Source: Burkholderiales bacterium UBA4615 (GTDB taxonomy: Bacteria; Pseudomonadota; Gammaproteobacteria; Burkholderiales; Burkholderiaceae_E). Taken from it: DNA of 6,399 nucleotides. A program made the position numbers and the translations under genes. The number at the start of each line of letters is the position of its first letter. Positions within the stretch are counted from its first letter, which is position 1. Where the stretch lies: assembly GCA_002386465.1 (NCBI GenBank), contig DGIT01000133.1:355-6753 (forward strand), read 5' to 3'. The notes beneath the pieces were generated by a model that was not told the origin of the DNA, made no database searches, and was given only the letters and a program-made list of their open reading frames with translations. This document shows positions 1-5,651 of this stretch, one piece after another.

Positions 1-1289
1 ATCGCGCGGGCGCTGCACGGCTCGCCGAAATCGAGCACACGTTGCACGCTCACGGCCTGTCGGCCTTCGGAGCTGAAGGCGACGATGGCCACCGACACGC
101 CACAGGCATGCAGCGCCCGCGCCAGAAGGATGGCCACCTGACAGGATGCCTGCAGCAGGCTGATCGGCTCACTGAGGGACTCAGCGCTGCGCGTGAGCCA
201 GCGATCGGCGCTGGAGGCCGATGCGTCGATGACCAGCATCGTGCGTTCGCCGCGGCGCTGCGGCGCAAGCCGTCGCCACACGCGTCCGTCCAGACGTATG
301 GGCTGCCCGTGCGCAGTCGCAGCGCGCACGGCGGCGTCGAGGTCGAGCACTTCGCCCTCATCATTCAACGGACCGGCTCGCAGACGCCGCAGCCCACGCC
401 TGCGCAAGGCCTGCACGATGCGCGCAAGGCGATTGGCATCGAGCGCGGGTTGCAGATGCGCGTCAGTCATGCCGCTGCGCTGCGTCTCGGCCTGATGTGC
501 CCCCAGATGATCTGGTGGCCATTCGTGCACCACCGTCCATCCGGGCCGCACAGTGCCGATCAGACGATCCCATTCGGGATACCGGCAAAGGCGAACACCC
601 GGAGCCTGTGTGACGCGGGGCGGCGGATCAGTCGATCGATCAGCGGCCCCGGCCTGCGGCTGCGCAAGGGCAGGCATTTCTTGCGGTGCGCCGGACGGCC
701 ACATCCAGCGCAGGTCGTCGCGGTAATCAGGGCCTGGCAAATAGGTCTTCGAATTGAAGCGCAGGCGCATCTAGCCAATGTCATTGCCCAGCAGCGTCGC
801 CACGCGGCGCAATTGCACCGGATCATTCAGCTGCGACACCACCTGCCCCGCGTCATCCAGACACAGGGCCCGGCCCTTCGCGATCCAGGCATGCGGATCG
901 TCGTAAGCCGGGTCGATCAGCGCGCGCGCCAGGCGCAACAGCAAGGTCTCGAAGCCGTTGCCGTCACTCGGGTGCACGGTATGCAGTGATTGCCACACAC
1001 GCGTCAGCCCTGGAAATTCCTGACCCGCCAGGGACTCCACGCGCGCATCTTCCAGCACGCCCATCAATGCGCGCACGATTGGGCCCAGGCCGCGGCCATC
1101 GAACACAGGCGGCGAGAAGGCAAGGTGGGCCGCCGCATGGGCTGCTGCAGCCTGGTACCAGCGCAGGTCGTGATGTGCGGCCCGCGCCGGTGCAGACGCA
1201 GGCAGATGCAATCCGCGAGCGATCAGGTGCGGCGGCGCATCCCGGGAACCCGAAAGTGCTACGCCTTGCGGCGCCTGCGCCCAGAGCAA
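1..1289 (-). pseudogene. NorD/CbbO-type VWA-domain protein gene, broken by in-frame stop, runs off left edge
   Basis: Read from 1289 downward, the first part (172 codons) contains blocks typical of NorD/CbbO: RALMGVLEDARVESLAGQE, PAYDDPHAWIAKGR and RRVATLLGNDIG. A TAG at 771-773 then interrupts the frame. The next codon is ATG and the same frame continues for 256 codons to the window edge: MRLRFNSKTYLPGPDYRDDL, a basic stretch QALRRRGLRRLRAGPLND, EVLDLDAAVRA, and the VWA metal-site motif DASAS (bases 213-227), later VAIVAFSSEG and VQRVLDFGEP. The family normally reads LGNDIGQMRL, so TAG most likely replaces CAG (Gln). Nothing else is damaged. The start is unclear: TTG at 1287-1289 has GAGG with no spacing, and CTG at 1329-1331 lies about nine bases after a GAGG; no ATG or GTG is available. 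The protein should be the adaptor of the AAA+ ATPase just upstream. It may be truly inactive, expressed as two polypeptides by restart at the ATG, or intact with a sequence error. Confidence 0.8.
771..773 (-). other. In-frame TAG stop inside the NorD-like gene, followed by ATG
   Basis: On the minus strand the codons read GAC ATT GGC TAG ATG CGC CTG CGC. Family proteins continue GNDIG-Q-MRL with no break. One C-to-T change in CAG explains the stop. The directly following ATG (768-770) could allow translational restart of the C-terminal VWA part. Confidence 0.85.
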
Positions 1290-1342
1290 CCTCAGATAGC
1301 GATAGACCGATGGCGCAGACGGGGCACGCAGAGCCGGTCGCC

Positions 1343-2146
1343 TCAGAAGGCGGAGTTGAGCAGTGCCTCGAGCGCTGCGCGGGTATCGGCGTCGTCGGTC
1401 AATGGCTCAACCAGCGCCATGCGACACGCGTCGCTGGCGCGCAACCCCTGGGCCACCAGCTCACCCGCTCGTACCAGCATGCGGGTGGAGGCGCCTTCAT
1501 CCAGCCCCTCCCCCTGCAGTCGGCGCGTGCGCACTCCGAAACCGACGATCACCTTGGCGGCACCCTGATCGATGCCCGCCTCCTGGGCTACGATCAGGGA
1601 TTCAAGCTCAGGGGCGGGATAGTCAAGCGACAGCGCACAGAATCGCTGCCGCGTAGACGCTTTCATCTCGCGCGACGCCGGGCCCGGGTTGTACGACACC
1701 ACGAGCATGAAATCCGGATGCGCAGGCAGCAGTTCGTTGCGCGCGGCCAGAGGCAGCATGCGGCGGGAATCGGTGAGCGGGTGAATCACTACCGCCGTAT
1801 CCGAGCGTGCCTCGACCAGCTCGTCGAGATAGCAGATGGCTCCGAAACGCGCGGCCTGAGACAGGGGGCCGTCTTGCCAGCGCGTGCCCTCGGCATCGAG
1901 GATCCACCGACCCACCAGATCGCTCGCACTCAGATCGTCATTGCAGGCCACGGTGATCAGTGGCTTACCCAGCCGCCACGCCATGTGCTCGACCAGCCGG
2001 GTCTTGCCGCAGCCGGTCGGACCCTTAAGCATGACCGGCATGCGCCGCAGGCAGGCCGCCTGGAACAGCTCGACCTCACGCCCGGCAGGCTGGTAGTAAG
2101 GCTGCTCGTCGATGCACCAGGCCGCCAGCGGCGATTCCATCCGCAT
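1343..2146 (-). CDS. CbbQ/NirQ/NorQ-family MoxR-like AAA+ ATPase
   Basis: This 267-residue cytoplasmic AAA+ ATPase belongs to the MoxR group, CbbQ/NirQ/NorQ clade, which form hexameric rings that remodel or mature a partner with a VWA-domain adaptor. Visible motifs are PYYQPAGREVELF at the N-terminus (16-28), Walker A GPTGCGKT (42-49), VACNDDLSASDLVGR (66-80), Walker B ICYLDE (104-109), IHPLTDSRR (121-129), sensor-1 VVSYNPG with N153, and STRQRF (164-169) with probable finger arginines. Known members activate Rubisco (CbbQ) or nitric oxide reductase (NorQ); neither partner is visible here. The loop between SYNPG and STRQRF looks about two residues shorter than in CbbQ/NorQ as I remember them. 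The start may be the ATG at 2144-2146 or the ATG two codons later at 2138-2140. Neither has a good Shine-Dalgarno, so translation probably depends on ribosomes ending amiE 6 nt upstream. The VWA partner gene follows and its frame overlaps the end of this one. Which subfamily it belongs to is uncertain. Confidence 0.92.
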   Translation of the reverse strand: MRMESPLAAWCIDEQPYYQPAGREVELFQAACLRRMPVMLKGPTGCGKTRLVEHMAWRLGKPLITVACNDDLSASDLVGRWILDAEGTRWQDGPLSQAARFGAICYLDELVEARSDTAVVIHPLTDSRRMLPLAARNELLPAHPDFMLVVSYNPGPASREMKASTRQRFCALSLDYPAPELESLIVAQEAGIDQGAAKVIVGFGVRTRRLQGEGLDEGASTRMLVRAGELVAQGLRASDACRMALVEPLTDDADTRAALEALLNSAF

Positions 2147-2152
2147 GGCAGG

Positions 2153-3193
2153 TCAGCGATGCGTGACGGTGCTCTGGTTGGGGATCCCCTCGATTGGCGC
2201 TTCATCGGTGCCCACCGTGGTGCGGGTGAACGCTTCGACGCGCTTGCGCGTGCCCTCGGGGTCATTGATCCACTGCCCATAAAACTCGTACGGACACTTG
2301 GCCACGCCCTGATCGCCTTCGCGGGAATTGATCAGACCGGTGTAGCCGCGATGCAGCAGCTTGAAGAGGTGATTTTCACTTTGCCCGTTGCGCCTGAAAT
2401 CGCGGATGAGGCTCTTGGAGAGCGCGGCATATTGCACGCCCATCTCTTCTTCACCGCACTCACCGAGCGTGCGGCCATCAAAACCAATGAGGGCGGAGTG
2501 CCCGAAGTAGGAATACACACCATCAAAGCCTGCAGCATTGGCGACAGCCACATAGCAGTTGTTGGCGAAGGCCATGGCCTTGGAGATGATGATCTGCTGC
2601 TCTTTGGCAGGGTACATGTAGCCCTGGCAGCGAATGATGAGTTCAGCGCCTTTCATGGCACAGTCGCGCCAGATTTCGGGGTAGTTGCCGTCATCGCAGA
2701 TGATGAGGCTGATCTTCAGGCCCTTGGGTCCGTCGCTCACATAGGTGCAGTCGCCGGGATACCAGCCTTCGATCGGCACCCAGGGCATGATCTTGCGGTA
2801 CTTCTGCACGATCTCACCCTGATCGTTCATGAGGATGAGCGTGTTGTAAGGCGCCTTGTTGGGATGTTCCTCGTGACGCTCTCCAGTCAGCGAAAACACA
2901 CCCCAGACCTTGGCCTTGCGACAGGCTTCGGCGAACACGGCGGTTTCAGGCCCCGGGATGGACGCAGCGGTGTCGTACATCTCCTTGCTGTCATACATGA
3001 TCCCGTGGGTGCTGTACTCGGGGAAGATGACCAGATCAAGGCCCGGCAGGCCAACTTTCATGCCCTCGATCATCTTGGCGATGTTGCGGGCATTGCTCAT
3101 CACCTCTTCATGCGTATGCAGACGAGGCATCTTGTAGTTGACCACGGCCACGCCGACCGTGTCCTTGCTGCTGGAAATATCACCGTGGATCAT
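2153..3193 (-). CDS. amiE: Aliphatic amidase AmiE
   Basis: Nitrilase-superfamily acylamide amidohydrolase (EC 3.5.1.4) of 346 residues, the usual AmiE length. It converts acetamide, propionamide and similar short amides to ammonia and the carboxylate in the cytoplasm. The protein opens MIHGDISSSKDTVGVAVVNY, nearly identical to Pseudomonas and Helicobacter AmiE. The catalytic triad is intact: E59 (FPEYS), K134 (KYRK) and C166 (IICDDGNYPEIW), plus E142 in PIEGWYPG. Members form homohexamers. Residue 139 is Val in PWVPIEGW, where I recall Cys in well-studied AmiE proteins. AmiF formamidase is a close paralogue family, but the N- and C-terminal text fits AmiE better. The ATG at 3191-3193 is chosen over an in-frame GTG at 3236-3238 because it matches the family start and has GGAG six bases upstream. 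It follows fmdB by 57 nt and precedes the AAA+ gene by only 6 nt, so the last two are likely translationally coupled. Confidence 0.97.
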   Translation of the reverse strand: MIHGDISSSKDTVGVAVVNYKMPRLHTHEEVMSNARNIAKMIEGMKVGLPGLDLVIFPEYSTHGIMYDSKEMYDTAASIPGPETAVFAEACRKAKVWGVFSLTGERHEEHPNKAPYNTLILMNDQGEIVQKYRKIMPWVPIEGWYPGDCTYVSDGPKGLKISLIICDDGNYPEIWRDCAMKGAELIIRCQGYMYPAKEQQIIISKAMAFANNCYVAVANAAGFDGVYSYFGHSALIGFDGRTLGECGEEEMGVQYAALSKSLIRDFRRNGQSENHLFKLLHRGYTGLINSREGDQGVAKCPYEFYGQWINDPEGTRKRVEAFTRTTVGTDEAPIEGIPNQSTVTHR

Positions 3194-3199
3194 CGCTGG

Positions 3200-3203
3200 C
3201 TCC
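3200..3203 (-). promoter_or_regulatory. Ribosome binding site of amiE
   Basis: GGAG on the minus strand, six bases before the ATG at 3191-3193. Together with the conserved N-terminus it rejects the upstream in-frame GTG, which would add a 15-residue tail not found in the family. Confidence 0.6.
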
Positions 3204-3250
3204 GGAATCAGTTGAGGGTTCGACGCCTGGCGCGTCACATGCCTTGAGGA

Positions 3251-3592
3251 TCAGTGGCTGATCATCCAGGGCCGCTTGCTCGGAAAAGCCTTGTTGCCGT
3301 TGGGCGCCCGTACCGTGGCGCCCCGCTTGGGCGAGCTGCAGCAGCCGCAGCCCGAGGGATGGCGCAAGCGCGCGTAATCGCCCGATCGCTTGGGCTCGTG
3401 ACGCGCCCGTTCATTGGTTTCCAGCGCAGTGCGCATGCCGGTGTCGAGCATGGCCAGATTGGGCGCTGCTGCGAACACGCGCGGCGACGACTGCCCGCAG
3501 CCGGGGCAGTCGGCAGGTTCATCGCGGCGGGACATTGAACGCAGCGCATCGAAGGCCCCGCAGTCGGCACAGGCGTAGTCATAAGTCGGCAT
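3251..3592 (-). CDS. fmdB: FmdB-family zinc-ribbon protein (putative formamidase regulator)
   Basis: This small 113-residue protein begins MPTYDYACADCG and carries a zinc ribbon with two CxxC knuckles, C8/C11 and C29/C32, the signature of the FmdB/CxxC_CXXC_SSSS family. The Methylophilus homologue is about the same size (112) and was named as a possible regulator of formamidase expression; its biochemical role is still poorly defined. The middle is low-complexity, followed by a second cysteine cluster SGCGCCSS (C82, C84, C85) and a C-terminal tail ending KRPWMISH. The extended C-terminus separates it from the many short FmdB ribbons of about 70-90 residues. The ATG at 3590-3592 has GGAG (3600-3603) seven bases upstream. 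It lies 40 nt after fmdA and 57 nt before amiE, so it is likely co-transcribed with both. A metal-handling or assembly role for FmdA is an alternative to transcriptional regulation (inference). Confidence 0.92.
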   Translation of the reverse strand: MPTYDYACADCGAFDALRSMSRRDEPADCPGCGQSSPRVFAAAPNLAMLDTGMRTALETNERARHEPKRSGDYARLRHPSGCGCCSSPKRGATVRAPNGNKAFPSKRPWMISH

Positions 3593-3632
3593 GGCGGGGC
3601 TCCGGTCGATGCGTGCGTTGAATGCTCAGGGC

Positions 3633-4862
3633 TTACAGGTCAGGCGACAGCGGCATCTGGATCGAGCCGTCGATATGCTTGATCGGGCCGGCCGCACTCG
3701 GGTTGATGTCGAAGTCGAAGATCTGGGTTGGGATCCACAACGTGGCACAGGCATTCGGTACGTCGACCACGCCGCTGATATGTCCCTGCACCGGCGCCGT
3801 GCCGAGGATGGAGTAGGCCTGCGCACCCGAGTAACCGAATTTCTTGAGGTACTCGATCGCGTTCAGGCAGGCCTGACGGTAGGCCACGTGCACGTCCAGG
3901 TAATGCTGGTTGCCCCACTCGTCGACCGAGATGCCTTCGAAGATCAGGTAGTCGTTGTAGGTGGGCGTGATCGGGCTGGGCTTGAAGATCGGGTTCTTGA
4001 TGCCGTACTTCGCCATGCCACCCTTGATCAGGTTCACGCGCATGTGCACCCAGCCGGCCATCTCGATCGCACCGCAGAAAGTGATCTCGCCGTCGCCCTG
4101 GCTGAAGTGCAGATCGCCCACGCTCAGGCCGGCGCCATCCACATAGACCGGGAAGAAAATCTTGGAGCCGCGCGACAGATCCTTGATGTCGCAGTTGCCA
4201 CCATGCTCACGCGGGGGCACGGTGCGTGCGCCTTCGGCGGCCACGCGCGCGGCCGCATCCCCCGACAGCTGGCCCAGATGCGCCGTGGGGGCGAAAGGCG
4301 GGTTGGCCAGGCCGGGCACACGCGTGGGGTTGGTGGCGATGAAATCCACCTCCCGCTTGTTCCACATGTCGAGCATCTTCTTGTCGGGCAGACAGCCGAT
4401 CAGACCGGGGTGGATCAGGCCTGCGTACTGCACACCCGGCACATGGCGCGAGCTGGTGAACATGCCGTGGAAATCCCAGATCGACTTTTGCGCAAGCGGG
4501 AAGTGGTCGGTCAGGAAGCCACCGCCGTTTTTCTTGCTGAAGAAACCGTTGAAGCCCCACTGGCTGTCCTGCTTGGCGCCGACGTCGAGCAGATCGACCA
4601 CCAGCAGGTCGCCAGGCTCGGCACCCTTCACGCCAACCGGGCCCGACAGGTAGTGCACCGTGCTCAGGTCGATGTCGCGCACATCATCGGCGCTGTCATT
4701 GTTCTTGATGAAGCCGCCCGTCCAGTCGTAGGTCTCGAGCACGAATTCATCGCCCGGCTTGACCCAGCAGGCCATGGGAATGTCGGGGTGCCAGCGGTTG
4801 TGCACCTTGTCGTTGGATGGCGCGGGCTGAGTCAGATCGACTTTGATGAGCGTTTCGGGCAT
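3633..4862 (-). CDS. fmdA: Formamidase/acetamidase FmdA
   Basis: This cytoplasmic amidohydrolase of the FmdA_AmdA (acetamidase/formamidase) family, 409 residues, hydrolyses formamide or other short amides to ammonia and the acid. Its length is close to Methylophilus FmdA (about 407). Recognisable blocks are HNRWHPDIPMACWVKPGDEF near the N-terminus (21-40), the EHGGNCDIKDL block (219-229), the GDLHFSQGDGE block (249-259) and a long conserved C-terminal region ending in PIKHIDGSIQMPLSPDL. The His/Asp/Glu-rich blocks are probably the metal and active-site region of this beta-rich fold, which is unrelated to AmiE; that assignment is from family knowledge, not shown here. The ATG at 4860-4862 matches the family N-terminus (MPETLIKVDL) and has AGAGG six bases upstream. 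It lies 61 nt after urtE and 40 nt before fmdB. The fmdA-fmdB pairing behind an importer is the classical amide-utilisation layout. Formamidase is the better guess than acetamidase because fmdB is present, but the substrate is not proven. Confidence 0.95.
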   Translation of the reverse strand: MPETLIKVDLTQPAPSNDKVHNRWHPDIPMACWVKPGDEFVLETYDWTGGFIKNNDSADDVRDIDLSTVHYLSGPVGVKGAEPGDLLVVDLLDVGAKQDSQWGFNGFFSKKNGGGFLTDHFPLAQKSIWDFHGMFTSSRHVPGVQYAGLIHPGLIGCLPDKKMLDMWNKREVDFIATNPTRVPGLANPPFAPTAHLGQLSGDAAARVAAEGARTVPPREHGGNCDIKDLSRGSKIFFPVYVDGAGLSVGDLHFSQGDGEITFCGAIEMAGWVHMRVNLIKGGMAKYGIKNPIFKPSPITPTYNDYLIFEGISVDEWGNQHYLDVHVAYRQACLNAIEYLKKFGYSGAQAYSILGTAPVQGHISGVVDVPNACATLWIPTQIFDFDINPSAAGPIKHIDGSIQMPLSPDL

Positions 4863-4868
4863 GGCAAA

Positions 4869-4873
4869 CCTCT
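4869..4873 (-). promoter_or_regulatory. Ribosome binding site of fmdA
   Basis: AGAGG on the minus strand sits six bases before the ATG at 4860-4862. It decides the start: the same frame stays open back to 4997, but that extension lies inside urtE and does not look like the family N-terminus. Confidence 0.6.
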
Positions 4874-4912
4874 GCTTGGAAAATGAGGAGAAAGAGTCTG
4901 AGGAAGCGGGCG

Positions 4913-4936
4913 TGTCGGTCCTGTCAGACCGACAGG
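4913..4936 (-). promoter_or_regulatory. Stem-loop overlapping the urtE stop codon, ahead of fmdA
   Basis: Bases 4913-4920 (TGTCGGTC) are the perfect inverse of 4927-4934 (GACCGACA), giving an 8-bp stem with a 6-nt loop. On the transcript the loop contains the urtE stop codon TGA (4924-4926). A second, mutually exclusive 6-bp stem can form from CCTGTC (4920-4925) and GACAGG (4931-4936). The transcript continues into a pyrimidine-rich tract but has no clean U-run directly after the stem, so it is not a standard rho-independent terminator. An intercistronic processing or mRNA-stability element, or a weak attenuator that changes the transporter-to-amidase ratio, would fit. The structure is seen in the sequence; the function is inferred. 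Confidence 0.4.
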
Positions 4937-5625
4937 TACTGCTTGATGCGTGCGGTGTCGGTGTCGGCGCGCGAGGTTTCGTGAACCAGCCGTCCACCCT
5001 CGATCACGAACAGTCGATCCGCCACATCCATCGCGAAGCTGAGCACCTGCTCGGAGACCACGATCGTGATCTTGCGCATCTTGCGAATCTCGTTGAGTGC
5101 CTTGGCGATGTCCTTGATGATCGAGGGCTGGATGCCTTCGGTGGGCTCGTCCAGCAGCAGCACCTTGGGATCGGTCACCAGAGCGCGCGCAATGGCCAGC
5201 TGTTGCTGCTGACCGCCGGAAAGGTTGCCGCCTTTGCGTGCCCGCATCTCGAAGAGCACCGGAAACAGGGCATAGATCTCGTCGGGGATTTTGCGAACCT
5301 TCGCGTTTTCCAGGCCGGTCTGGATGTTCTCTTCCACGGTCAGGGTGGGGAAGATCATGCGGCCCTGCGGCACGTAGGCGATGCCCTTGGCGACGCGCTT
5401 GAAGCTCTCGTCTCGGGTCACATCCTGACCATCGACGCTGATGGCGCCCGACCTGGCGGGCAACACGCCCATGAGCGTCTTGAAGAGCGTGGTCTTGCCC
5501 ATGCCATTGCGGCCCATGATGGCCACGGTTTCGTTGGCGTTGGCCTCGAACGAGATGCCGTGCAGCGCCACGCTCTGGCCGTAGGCGGTGAAGAGGTCGT
5601 TGACCTTGAGCATGCTGGTCGACAT
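4924..5625 (-). CDS. urtE: Urea/short-chain amide ABC transporter ATP-binding protein UrtE
   Basis: This is the second ATPase (233 residues) of the same importer and probably pairs with the UrtD-like protein as a heterodimer under the permeases. Visible motifs are Walker A GRNGMGKT (38-45), Q-loop Q87 in YVPQGR, signature LSGGQQQQLAIARAL (135-149) and Walker B LLLDEPTEGIQPSII (156-170). The usual switch histidine is Q193 in VVSEQVLSFA, as is normal for LivF/UrtE-type subunits. The GIQPSII stretch after Walker B is the UrtE hallmark that separates it from LivF. The ATG at 5623-5625 is preceded by AGGGG at 5632-5636 with 6-nt spacing, which favours it over the in-frame ATG four codons later (5611-5613). 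It begins 26 nt after urtD. A stem-loop overlaps its stop codon, and fmdA follows after 61 nt. The related FmdDEF system of Methylophilus takes up short amides and urea, so specificity cannot be read from the ATPase alone. Confidence 0.94.
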   Translation of the reverse strand: MSTSMLKVNDLFTAYGQSVALHGISFEANANETVAIMGRNGMGKTTLFKTLMGVLPARSGAISVDGQDVTRDESFKRVAKGIAYVPQGRMIFPTLTVEENIQTGLENAKVRKIPDEIYALFPVLFEMRARKGGNLSGGQQQQLAIARALVTDPKVLLLDEPTEGIQPSIIKDIAKALNEIRKMRKITIVVSEQVLSFAMDVADRLFVIEGGRLVHETSRADTDTARIKQYLSV

Positions 5626-5631
5626 GGTGTT

Positions 5632-5636
5632 CCCCT
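5632..5636 (-). promoter_or_regulatory. Ribosome binding site of urtE
   Basis: On the minus strand the sequence reads AGGGG, then six bases, then the ATG at 5623-5625. This good Shine-Dalgarno match selects this start over the in-frame ATG twelve bases further in. Confidence 0.6.
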
Positions 5637-5651
5637 ATGGATGCGCGCGGC

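Noticed and set aside
560..826. Short minus-strand open frames at 560-826 and 50-364 as small genes in the VWA region.
   Set aside because: They are out-of-frame readings of the NorD-like gene; the correct frame continues from 770 to the window edge with family motifs.
42..989. A 315-codon plus-strand open frame opposite the NorD-like gene.
   Set aside because: It is antisense to a frame with NorD/CbbO and MIDAS motifs and has no domain of its own.
3222..3236. GACGC/GCGTC inverted repeat between fmdB and amiE as a terminator.
   Set aside because: It has only a 5-bp stem with no U-run, which is expected by chance in GC-rich DNA.
3194..3238. GTG start at 3236-3238 adding 15 residues to AmiE.
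   Set aside because: The family begins at M-x-HGDISSS, and GGAG is properly spaced for the ATG at 3191-3193.
986..3247. A 753-codon open frame on the plus strand across amiE, the AAA+ gene and part of the VWA gene.
   Set aside because: It is antisense to three genes with strong family matches, its translation shows no recognisable domain, and long antisense frames are expected in high-GC coding DNA.
3591..4886. A 431-codon plus-strand open frame opposite fmdA.
   Set aside because: It mirrors the codon bias of fmdA; the peptide is Val/His/Ala/Arg-rich, with no domain and no good ribosome site.
4863..4997. Extended fmdA start at 4997.
   Set aside because: It would overlap urtE, the added residues do not match the family, and AGAGG sits correctly before the ATG at 4860-4862.
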